Shown in pieces: positions 1-6,706 of a stretch of DNA of 64,000 nt. Made by a program: the position numbers and the translations under genes. The notes below the pieces were generated by a model that did not search any database, was not told the DNA's origin, and worked only from the letters and a program-made list of their open reading frames with translations. Position 1 is the first letter of the stretch, and each line of letters starts with the position of its first letter. This DNA is from Terriglobia bacterium (GTDB lineage Bacteria; Acidobacteriota; Terriglobia; Bryobacterales; Bryobacteraceae): assembly GCA_021325235.1 (NCBI GenBank), contig JAJPHN010000040.1, forward strand, positions 62,001-126,000, written 5' to 3'.

Positions 1-92
1 TTGGCTTCCTGCAGCGCCTTCTTGCATTCCATCATTCCGGCACCGGTGCGCTCACGAAGCTGTTTGACTAACTGTGCACTAATTTCTGCCAT
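1..92 (-). CDS. tsf: Elongation factor Ts, N-terminal fragment
   Basis: The minus strand encodes the first 30 residues of EF-Ts, starting [20 protein letters not shown] and running into CKKALQEA, the typical N-terminal UBA-like helix. EF-Ts is the cytoplasmic nucleotide-exchange factor for EF-Tu. The gene is cut by the window edge, so only the 5' end is visible. It lies 92 bp downstream of rpsB on the same strand, the usual rpsB-tsf order. The ATG at 92-90 is the only sensible start. Confidence 0.95.
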   Translation of the reverse strand, partial: MAEISAQLVKQLRERTGAGMMECKKALQEA

Positions 93-123
93 AGATATCC
101 TTAAAAATCCTTTGTACAAAAGT

Positions 124-156
124 AGGGCGACCTGACTCTTCGAAGCCGGTCGCCCT
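124..156 (-). terminator. rpsB-tsf intergenic hairpin, possible attenuator/terminator
   Basis: A perfect 9-bp inverted repeat (AGGGCGACC at 124-132, GGTCGCCCT at 148-156) with a 15-nt loop sits between rpsB and tsf. On the minus strand it is followed by a short T-containing stretch (ACTTTTG), so partial termination or a processing barrier between the two genes is plausible. The T-run is short, so this is not a strong intrinsic terminator. Confidence 0.5.
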
Positions 157-184
157 TTTCCTACGAACGTCGATCCTTTTGGAT

Positions 185-1093
185 TTAGTGTTCGCTAACG
201 CTCGTGCTGACCACTTCCTCGGGAGCCTCGCTGGCCGGGCCTTTGCGCGGGGGCGCTTCCTGCTGCGGTTCGGCGCTTGTGGCCAGGCTTTCCGACATGA
301 GCTGCTCGGCGTACTTCGGATCGAAGTACTGCGTGTACTCCTCGGGCGTATGCTCGGCGGCAGCTTCGTCTTCGCCGACGATCTTCTCGGCAGCGAAGTC
401 CTGTTCTGTAGCGAGCGAGCGGCCTTCGACCACCGCATCGGCGATTTTGGTGGTGAACAGGCGAATCGCGCGCAGAGCGTCGTCGTTGCCGGGGATCACG
501 TAGTCGACTTCATCGGGATCGCAGTTGGTATCGACGACCGCAACCACGGGAATGCCGAGCCGGCGTGCTTCCTTAACCGCGATGGCTTCTTTGTTTGAGT
601 CGATGACGAACAGCAGATCGGGCAGACCGTTCATGTCCTTGATGCCGGCCAGATTCTGCTGCAGGTGCTTGCGCTCGCGCTCGAGCCGGATGACTTCTTT
701 TTTCTGCCGGCCCTCGTAGGCGTTCTCCGTCGCCATGGAGTCGAGTTCTTTCAGGCGCTTGATGGAGCGCTGCACAGTCGAGATATTGGTGAGCAAGCCG
801 CCGAGCCAGCGCTGATTCACGTAGTACTGGCCGCAACGTGTTGCCTCTTCGGCAATAGCCTCCTGCGCCTGGCGCTTGGTGCCGACAAACAACACCGACT
901 TACCCTGCGCGGCCATTTCGCCCACAAAGCGCATCGCGTCTTTGAAGAGCTTTAGAGTCTTCTGCAGATCGACGATGTAGATTCCGTTTCGTTCACCAAA
1001 GATGTATTCCTTCATCTTTGGATTCCAGCGCTTGGTCTGGTGCCCGAAGTGAACGCCGGCTTCGAGCAATTCCTTCATGGAAATTGACGGCAA
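185..1093 (-). CDS. rpsB: 30S ribosomal protein S2
   Basis: 302 aa. The N-terminus [20 protein letters not shown] is the S2 signature, followed by RWNPKM and the [17 protein letters not shown] region. S2 binds the 30S subunit late in assembly. The start is TTG at 1093, chosen because a perfect AGGAGG (plus-strand cctcct, 1098-1103) lies 4 nt upstream; the ATG five codons further in is too far from it. Residues from about 226 form an acidic, low-complexity tail, making the protein about 60 residues longer than the E. coli protein. It sits between rpsI and tsf in a ribosomal block. Confidence 0.97.
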   Translation of the reverse strand: MPSISMKELLEAGVHFGHQTKRWNPKMKEYIFGERNGIYIVDLQKTLKLFKDAMRFVGEMAAQGKSVLFVGTKRQAQEAIAEEATRCGQYYVNQRWLGGLLTNISTVQRSIKRLKELDSMATENAYEGRQKKEVIRLERERKHLQQNLAGIKDMNGLPDLLFVIDSNKEAIAVKEARRLGIPVVAVVDTNCDPDEVDYVIPGNDDALRAIRLFTTKIADAVVEGRSLATEQDFAAEKIVGEDEAAAEHTPEEYTQYFDPKYAEQLMSESLATSAEPQQEAPPRKGPASEAPEEVVSTSVSEH

Positions 1094-1218
1094 TTAGCCT
1101 CCTAAATTAGATACGCACCGGCGCGAGGAGCGCGGCCCAAAGCGGAATTTGCGCTTGCTCGCTGATCTGAGTCGGCTGCGGTGAAAGCCGCGGGCTGATC
1201 CAGAAACGATGCGGTTGG

Positions 1219-1249
1219 GCGCTGGAGGCCTGAAACAGGTATCCAGCGC
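1219..1249 (-). promoter_or_regulatory. Structured hairpin in the rpsB leader
   Basis: The region between rpsI and rpsB contains a two-tier stem: 8-bp arms GCGCTGGA/TCCAGCGC (1219-1226 with 1242-1249) enclosing CCTG-TTT-CAGG. There is no T-tract, so it is not a terminator. S2 is known to repress its own operon through leader structures in other bacteria; a similar role here is only inference from position. Confidence 0.35.
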
Positions 1250-1276
1250 GGGTTGCTGATGGGGACGAAAGAGGTA

Positions 1277-1675
1277 CTAGCGTTTGGAGAACTGGAAGCG
1301 CTTGCGAGCGCCCTTCTGACCGTACTTCTTCCGCTCATGAGCGCGAGCGTCGCGCGTTAAGAATCCGAGCTGCTTCAATTTCCCGCGCAGTTCGGAGTTG
1401 AACTCGATCAGGGCACGAGCGATACCGAGGCGGGCCGCTCCGGCCTGTCCCGTAATCCCGCCGCCCTGGGCGAGGATCAATACATCGAAGCGATCGGCGA
1501 GCTCGGCGGCGAGCAGAGGCTGCCGCACGTAGGCGCGCGCCGATTCCGTCACAAAATAATTTTCAAAAGGCCGATGGTTGACCGTGATCTGGCCCTTGCC
1601 CGGCCGCAGGAACACACGCGCGGTCGCCGTCTTGCGCCGCCCGGTTCCCAACTGCTGCACTAACTTCGCTGCCAT
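1277..1675 (-). CDS. rpsI: 30S ribosomal protein S9
   Basis: 132 aa, full length for S9. It carries [19 protein letters not shown] near the N-terminus, the [20 protein letters not shown] core, and the conserved C-terminal KRFQFSKR tail that reaches the ribosomal P site. It follows rplM by 13 bp on the same strand, the near-universal L13-S9 pair. Confidence 0.98.
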   Translation of the reverse strand: MAAKLVQQLGTGRRKTATARVFLRPGKGQITVNHRPFENYFVTESARAYVRQPLLAAELADRFDVLILAQGGGITGQAGAARLGIARALIEFNSELRGKLKQLGFLTRDARAHERKKYGQKGARKRFQFSKR

Positions 1676-1688
1676 CCTTTTCCTTTAA

Positions 1689-2120
1689 CTAAACCGCTGC
1701 GATTGCCACCGGCTTCTGCGCTTCGTGCGGATGCTGCTCGCCGGCATAAACTTTCAGCTTGCGATACATTTGCTTGCCGAGTTTGGTTTTCGGGAGCATA
1801 CCCGAAATCGCCAGCTCGATCATCCGCTCGGGACGCGTTTCGCGCATGCGGCGCGCGCCGGTTTCGACCAGGCCACCCGGATATCCGGTATGCCGGCGAT
1901 AAACTTTCTGACCCTCTTTGCCGCCCGTCAGGCGAATCTTGGCGGCGTTGACAATGATCACGTGATCACCGGTGTCGATCGACGGCACCCAGGTGGTCTT
2001 GTGCTTTCCCATCAAAAGCTTGGCCGCGTGGCTGGCCACCCTGCCAAGGACGGCGCCATTCGCGTCAATCACGTGCCAGGCGCGGGTGATCCCGGGCTTG
2101 GACGGAAATTCGGTACGCAT
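1689..2120 (-). CDS. rplM: 50S ribosomal protein L13
   Basis: 143 aa. Typical L13 features are visible: RAWHVIDANGAVLGRVAS, HVIIVNAAKIRLTGGK, and the C-terminal GKQMYRKLKVYAGEQHPHEAQ. L13 is an early assembly protein of the large subunit. It is first in the rplM-rpsI-rpsB-tsf block and has a sigma70-like promoter 40-70 bp upstream. Confidence 0.98.
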   Translation of the reverse strand: MRTEFPSKPGITRAWHVIDANGAVLGRVASHAAKLLMGKHKTTWVPSIDTGDHVIIVNAAKIRLTGGKEGQKVYRRHTGYPGGLVETGARRMRETRPERMIELAISGMLPKTKLGKQMYRKLKVYAGEQHPHEAQKPVAIAAV

Positions 2121-2160
2121 GGACAGACTGATACTCTCCGCTCGAAAACTCGAACACTTC

Positions 2161-2190
2161 AGTCTAACGAATCAGAGAGATAAGTGTCAA
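2161..2190 (-). promoter_or_regulatory. Sigma70-type promoter of rplM-rpsI
   Basis: On the minus strand a perfect TTGACA (-35, 2190-2185) is separated by 18 nt from TAGACT (-10, 2166-2161, four of six matches). Transcription would start about 2154, giving a leader of roughly 35 nt before the rplM ATG at 2120. The divergent GAF gene starts on the other side. Confidence 0.6.
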
Positions 2191-2215
2191 ATCGAGGGGT
2201 TTGTGGGGCTTATTT

Positions 2216-2683
2216 GTGGTGACCGACGATGAGGTTTCGAAAGGCATAGCGGCGTGTCTCCAATCCGGCAGATCGCGCGCCGAGCAGGCAGCGGAAATCG
2301 CCGAGCGGATACGAGCCGCCGGGCCCTACCGCTGGACCGGACTCTACGATGTCGATCTGGAGGGAGGTACCGTTTCCAATATCGCCTGGAGCGGGCCGAG
2401 CGGACCGGAGTTTCCGGTGTTCCCGATCACGCAGGGACTGACCTCGCGGGCGATAGCGACGAAGCGGACGGTGAATGTTGGGCGTGTGAGCGAAGACCCC
2501 GACTATCTGACGGCTCTTGCTACCACGCAATCCGAGATGATCGTGCCTATTATGGCTGGCGAGCGGGTTGTGGGAACACTGGACATCGAAAGCGAACAGG
2601 CGAACGCATTCGACGGGGAGGCGCAGAAGCGGATCGAGCAGTACGCCGCGCTGATAACGAGTTTGTGGAAGAAGGAGCGTTAG
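2216..2683 (+). CDS. GAF domain protein
   Basis: About 155 aa, almost entirely one GAF domain: YRWTGLYDVD (strand 1), ITQGLTSRAIATKRTVNVG, a DPDYL loop, and SEMIVPIMAGERVVGTLDIES. The architecture resembles free-methionine-(R)-sulfoxide reductase (YebR/fRMsr), but the GAF fold here has no cysteines (only one Cys, near the N-terminus), so that enzyme activity is unlikely. A small-molecule or redox sensory role is inference. GTG at 2216 was chosen because GTGGGG lies 7 nt upstream; TTG 2201 and GTG 2219 are alternatives. A GC-rich 7-bp hairpin without a T-tract (2691-2709) follows the stop. Confidence 0.8.
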   Translation: MVTDDEVSKGIAACLQSGRSRAEQAAEIAERIRAAGPYRWTGLYDVDLEGGTVSNIAWSGPSGPEFPVFPITQGLTSRAIATKRTVNVGRVSEDPDYLTALATTQSEMIVPIMAGERVVGTLDIESEQANAFDGEAQKRIEQYAALITSLWKKER

Positions 2684-2750
2684 CGGCGCGCCGGGCCTGG
2701 GCGGCCCGGAAGGGAGTGAGCGACTGAGCGAGGATAGACGGGAGCGGAGA

Positions 2751-4043
2751 ATGCAGGAAAAGAGAGATGCAGTGGCAAGAAGGAAGGTTTTGCTGGCGGC
2801 GGGAGCGGCTTTTCTTCCGGGCGGATCGCCGGATATGAAGGGAGCGCCCCGAGAGACGGAAGAAAGTGCGGGCCGGCCGCCAATCCCGCCGAATCCGGAT
2901 CTGGCAAATCTGTATCCGGTAATTGACTGGATCGCCGCCGAGAATGCGCCGAATCTTTCGTTTCTGTCCAATCGGTGGCAGAAGCTGGAGGAGTGGAAAG
3001 AGGCGGCGCGGCCTGTTTTCCGCGAGTTGCTGCGCTACAGTCCGCCAGCGGCGCCGCTCAAGGCTGAAGTCGTAAGCCGCGAAAAGCGAGCCGGATTTAC
3101 CATTGAGGCGGTGCGGATCAGCGCGACCGATGCGTATCAGATTCCGGGCTGGGTGCTGGTGCCCGAGAATGCGAAGAAGCCTTGCCCTGGGATTCTGGCG
3201 CTGCACGATCATGGGGGCTGTTTCGTCTGGGGGCACGAAAAGCTGATCAGCGATCCGCACGAACCGGCGACGCTGACCGAGTTTCGAAACTACTACTACG
3301 GGCGGCCCTATGCGGAACTGCTGGCGCGCAAGGGATACGTGGTGCTGGTGATCGATGCCTTTTACTTCGGCTCGCGGCGGCTGCGGGTGGAAGAGATCGA
3401 CGTGGCAACGGCGCCGGGGCAGTATCGCGAACAGTTGAAGCAGCTCGCCGCGATCCCGAAGAGTACCGGGCCGTGGTTCGACGCCGTGAACGGGCTATGC
3501 GGGAACTACGAGCATCTGATGGCGAAGAGTATTTTTGCAACGGGCGCAACCTGGCCGGGCATTCTGAGCTGGGATGACCGGCGGAGTCTCGATTATTTGT
3601 GCAGCCGGCCGGATGTGGATCGCGAGCGCATCGGGTGCCTGGGGCTTTCGCTGGGAGGATTGCGGACGGATTTCGTCGTGGCGTCGGATCCGCGGGTAAA
3701 GGTGGCGTGCGTGACCGGCTGGATGACGGAGTTCCGGGCGCAGCTGCGGAATGATTTCCGATCGCATACGTGGATGCTTTATATTCCGGGCCTCTACTCG
3801 TCGATGGACCTGCCGGACGCGGTGGGATTGATGGCGCCCAATCCGCTGCTGGTGCAGCAGTGCAGTCTGGATCATCTGTACTCGCTCGAAGGGATGCGCG
3901 GCGCGGTTGACAAACTTCACCGCATCTATGCCAAAGCGGGCGCGGCGGAACATTTTCACAGCCGGTTTTATGATGTGCCGCATTCGTTCCGGCCGCAGAT
4001 GCAGGAGGACGCCTTCGCCTGGATCGAGAAGTGGATTGGCTGA
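2751..4043 (+). CDS. Secreted alpha/beta hydrolase (acetyl xylan esterase/dienelactone hydrolase-like)
   Basis: 430 aa. The N-terminus (ARRKVLLAAGAAFL) resembles a short twin-arginine signal. The hydrolase core has PCPGILALHDHGG, the nucleophile elbow GLSLGG with Ser300, and a likely catalytic His411 in DVPHSF near the end. The layout fits the large 'abhydrolase_7' or acetyl-xylan-esterase-like group common in Acidobacteria. Substrate cannot be read from sequence; an ester of plant or microbial polysaccharide is a guess. No operon partner; 67 bp separate it from the GAF gene. Confidence 0.85.
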   Translation: MQEKRDAVARRKVLLAAGAAFLPGGSPDMKGAPRETEESAGRPPIPPNPDLANLYPVIDWIAAENAPNLSFLSNRWQKLEEWKEAARPVFRELLRYSPPAAPLKAEVVSREKRAGFTIEAVRISATDAYQIPGWVLVPENAKKPCPGILALHDHGGCFVWGHEKLISDPHEPATLTEFRNYYYGRPYAELLARKGYVVLVIDAFYFGSRRLRVEEIDVATAPGQYREQLKQLAAIPKSTGPWFDAVNGLCGNYEHLMAKSIFATGATWPGILSWDDRRSLDYLCSRPDVDRERIGCLGLSLGGLRTDFVVASDPRVKVACVTGWMTEFRAQLRNDFRSHTWMLYIPGLYSSMDLPDAVGLMAPNPLLVQQCSLDHLYSLEGMRGAVDKLHRIYAKAGAAEHFHSRFYDVPHSFRPQMQEDAFAWIEKWIG

Positions 4044-4063
4044 AGGGGCCGGAGCAAAACGGT

Positions 4064-4225
4064 TCAGGGCTGGTGGTAGGAGCCCCAGGCTTGTTTCAGT
4101 TCATTAGCGAGTTCTTCGACGGGAGGGGTGCGCCGCGGAGGGGCTTTGCGGGCTGCACGAGTCAGGAAGCAGGCGGCCAACAAAAACAGGCCGGTGATCA
4201 GGGAGTATCTTTCGGGACGGCTCAC
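4064..4225 (-). CDS. Small single-pass membrane protein, unknown
   Basis: 53 aa from GTG at 4225: MSRPERYSLITGLFLLAACF then a basic, proline-rich linker (TRAARKAPPRRTPPVEEL) and a short amphipathic tail (ANELKQAWGSYHQP). One hydrophobic segment of about 14 residues suggests a membrane anchor or lipoprotein-like signal. It lies just downstream of a frameshifted gene on the same strand and may be its operon partner. Codon use looks natural, but the gene is short and the start is uncertain. Function unknown. Confidence 0.45.
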   Translation of the reverse strand: MSRPERYSLITGLFLLAACFLTRAARKAPPRRTPPVEELANELKQAWGSYHQP

Positions 4226-4277
4226 ACAGGTTAGACAAGCGGCGGGCTGAGTCGTGACGCAGCAACGCGCAAATGCC

Positions 4278-4699
4278 TCAACTCGCGCACGATTCTGCTC
4301 CGCGATGACGCCACACGTATTGCGACGCGCCCCGGACTCCGGAAAAGTGTGCCATCCAGCATTGAGAAATGCCGCCCGGCAATTTAAAGCGGACCTGGGG
4401 GTCTATGTTGAACTCGCGAGACGCATCGGTGTCGATCGGGCAAGAGAGTGTGGTCTTTGCTCCGGGAGCGAGGACCGGTAAATCCTCGTCTGCTGAGCTC
4501 AGCAGGATGCTTCTGAACGGCAGGTTGCTGTTCCAGCCGAGTCCGCACAGCGAGACCATCTGGTTGATCCCGTAGAGCGAGTTGTTCTGGATGACAAAGA
4601 GCTGCCAAATGGCCGGCTCGGATCCGTTGAGGCGGAGGGCTCTATTGAGATGGAGGGTCTCAAGGCGAGATAAGCGAGCAGCGAAGCACCCACGCGCAC
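4278..4699 (-). pseudogene. Frameshifted small secreted/membrane protein gene
   Basis: Two reading frames join into one convincing protein. From GTG 4699 the first frame gives a hydrophobic start (GASLLAYLAL) then RPSISIEPSASTDPSRPF. At about 4594-4603 the coherent reading moves to another frame: FVIQNNSLYGINQMVSLCGL, then LAPGAKTTLSCPID and DPQVRF to the stop at 4278. Adding one base at this site gives a single protein of about 140 aa. Either the gene is broken or the assembly has a one-base error. The family is unknown to me; the core looks like a beta-rich extracellular domain with paired cysteines. Confidence 0.55.
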
Positions 4700-4777
4700 G
4701 GGCAGAACCTTTTCTCAACGGGACTGCGAGTCCTTTTTGTCACGACACTGAAATATGGCTGTCATATGATCGGTGCC

Positions 4778-5134
4778 ATGTCGCTCGAAGCTACCGATGG
4801 GTTGCAGATCGATTTACGGCCGGGATTGAAACCGGATGTGGCTGTGTTGAAAGTGATTGGCCCGCTGACGATCCGCAATTTTTTCGGGTTCCAGGATGCG
4901 ACGCGCAGCAACAAGGAGCGGGTTCTGATTGTCGATCTTGCCGAGGTTCCGTTTATGGATTCGGCCGCGCTTGGCAGCGCTCTTGGACTGCATGTCTCCT
5001 GCGAAAAAAATGGACGAAAGTACGCGCTCGTGAATGTGAGCCCGCGCCTTCAGACGTTGTTTACCGTTTGCGGCGTGCAGGATGTGCTGGTGACGTTTCC
5101 GACAGTGCAGGAGGCCGAGGCAGCGCTCGCCTGA
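4778..5134 (+). CDS. STAS-domain anti-sigma factor antagonist
   Basis: About 118 aa from ATG 4778 (an ATG at 4766 would add four residues). It is one STAS domain: VAVLKVIGPLTIRNFFGFQD, then VLIVDLAEVPFMDSAALG, with Ser62 at the position phosphorylated in SpoIIAA/RsbV proteins. Such proteins bind and release a partner-switching anti-sigma kinase. No RsbW-like kinase, PP2C phosphatase or sigma factor is next to it, so its partners must be elsewhere. Confidence 0.85.
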   Translation: MSLEATDGLQIDLRPGLKPDVAVLKVIGPLTIRNFFGFQDATRSNKERVLIVDLAEVPFMDSAALGSALGLHVSCEKNGRKYALVNVSPRLQTLFTVCGVQDVLVTFPTVQEAEAALA

Positions 5135-5216
5135 GACGCACGGTGCTCGCCGGAAAATTTTCGCCCTCATCGCGACAGTGCGAGTTGTGACATGATCGTC
5201 GATAGGGCGCAGATAA

Positions 5217-6155
5217 GTGAGACTACTGGCCGCTTCGCTGGCGCTGCTCGCTTATGCGCAGGATGCAACGATTCGGACCAAGGTTCCGCTCGTTTCACTT
5301 TCGGTCAGCGTGACGGATGCCAAAGGGCAGCCGATCAACGGGCTCCAGCCAGAAGATTTCATTTTGCTCGACAACGGCAAGTTGCGGGCGGTACGGGTCG
5401 ATACCGTAGATGAAGGACTGGCGCCCGTAGCGCTGGTAGTGCTGGTACAGACGACGGCGATGTCGCTTTCGGCGCTCGCAAAAATTCGCAAAGTTGGGGC
5501 GATGATTCCCGAAGCCGTGCTCGGGGCGAATGGTGAAGCGGCGGTCGTTACGTACGATGACGAATTGAAAGTCGCGCAGGATTTCACGAACGATGCGGAT
5601 GCGATCGCCGCGACGTTCAAACACCTCGAACCGCAGGATAGCTCCGGAGGGCGCATGATCGACGCCGTGGACCAGGCGCTTCATATGATTGCTGCGCGTT
5701 CGGGCTCGCGGCGCGCTTACATCGTTATCATCGGCGAGAACAAGGATCGCGGCAGCAAAGAAAAGCTTGGCGATCTGCTGCCGAAGCTGCAGCGTTCCGG
5801 AGCGACCGTTTACAACGTGACGTATTCGGCGTACTTGACTCCGTTCACCACGCGGCCGGAAGATTATCAGCCGACCGGCGGCAGCCCAAGCTACATCGAA
5901 TTTGCGCGCTTATTCAAACAAAACACGGCGGCGGCGCTGACAGAGACTTCGGGCGGCAGGAAATTCGGCTTCGAGACCAAGTCGAAGCTCGAAAAAGATC
6001 TGATGGCACTCGGTGCCGATCTGCATAGCCGCTACCTGCTTTCGTTCACACCAGACGAGAACGCCGACGGCAGGTTTCATTCGCTGGAGGTACATATTCG
6101 CGGGCGCGACGATGCTCGTGTGCGCACGCGCTCGGGTTACTTCGCCATACGCTAG
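5217..6155 (+). CDS. VWFA-related acidobacterial secreted protein
   Basis: 312 aa, with a short signal peptide (LLAASLALLAYAQD) from GTG 5217. It has the N-terminal beta domain typical of this acidobacterial family (VSLSVSVTDAKGQPINGL..DFILLDNGK), then a von Willebrand A-like fold and a C-terminal YLLSFTPDENADGRFHSLEV module. The metal-binding MIDAS start, normally DxSxS, reads VQTTAMS, so metal binding is probably lost. Exported role unknown; protein-protein binding is likely from the fold. It ends 9 bp before the nucleotidase gene, so the two may be co-transcribed. Confidence 0.85.
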   Translation: MRLLAASLALLAYAQDATIRTKVPLVSLSVSVTDAKGQPINGLQPEDFILLDNGKLRAVRVDTVDEGLAPVALVVLVQTTAMSLSALAKIRKVGAMIPEAVLGANGEAAVVTYDDELKVAQDFTNDADAIAATFKHLEPQDSSGGRMIDAVDQALHMIAARSGSRRAYIVIIGENKDRGSKEKLGDLLPKLQRSGATVYNVTYSAYLTPFTTRPEDYQPTGGSPSYIEFARLFKQNTAAALTETSGGRKFGFETKSKLEKDLMALGADLHSRYLLSFTPDENADGRFHSLEVHIRGRDDARVRTRSGYFAIR

Positions 6156-6164
6156 CGTGAAAAG

Positions 6165-6701
6165 GTGAAGCGAATCGCAATCGACATGGATGAGGTTACG
6201 GCCGATACCATGGCGCATTATCTCGAGCGCTACAACGCCGAGTTCAAGCTGAATCTCACCAAGGAGCACCTGCTCGGGAAGCGTGTTTTCGAAGTCATCG
6301 ATCCGGCGCATATTGCTCGTGCGCGGGCATATTTTGAAGACAGCAGTTTTTTCGCCGATATTCCGGTGATGCCCGGCAGCCAGGAAGTCATTCGCGAGCT
6401 GATGACGCGGTACGAGATTTTCATTACCACAGCGGCGATGGATGTGCCGTGTTCGTTTACACCGAAATTCGAGTGGCTGCAGCAGCATTTCCCTTTTATC
6501 CCGTCGAGTCACGTGGTGTTTTGCGGAGACAAGAGTATTGTGGCCGCGGATTATCTGATTGACGACGACCCGCGGCACTTCGTTCGGTTTCGCGGCGAAG
6601 GGATTCTCTTCACCGCCGGACACAACATTCGCGAAACACGCTACCGCCGCATTGACAACTGGGAGCAGGCGCGCGAGCTGTTCCTTCACGCCACCGTGTA
6701 G
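6165..6701 (+). CDS. 5'(3')-deoxyribonucleotidase, HAD superfamily (NT5C type)
   Basis: 178 aa from a GTG start. The HAD motif I is RIAIDMDEVTAD, with nucleophile Asp7 and acid/base Asp9. Motif II is ITTAAMD, the lysine of motif III is in CGDKSIV, and motif IV is LIDDDPRHF. The length and the motif spacing match bacterial NT5C-like nucleotidases that dephosphorylate (deoxy)nucleoside monophosphates. It is only 9 bp downstream of the VWFA-related gene. Confidence 0.85.
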   Translation: MKRIAIDMDEVTADTMAHYLERYNAEFKLNLTKEHLLGKRVFEVIDPAHIARARAYFEDSSFFADIPVMPGSQEVIRELMTRYEIFITTAAMDVPCSFTPKFEWLQQHFPFIPSSHVVFCGDKSIVAADYLIDDDPRHFVRFRGEGILFTAGHNIRETRYRRIDNWEQARELFLHATV

Positions 6702-6706
6702 GAGCT

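Noticed and set aside
2691-2709. CCGGGCC/GGCCCGG hairpin after the GAF gene as a terminator
   Set aside because: No T-tract follows and the stem is only 7 bp of GC-rich sequence.
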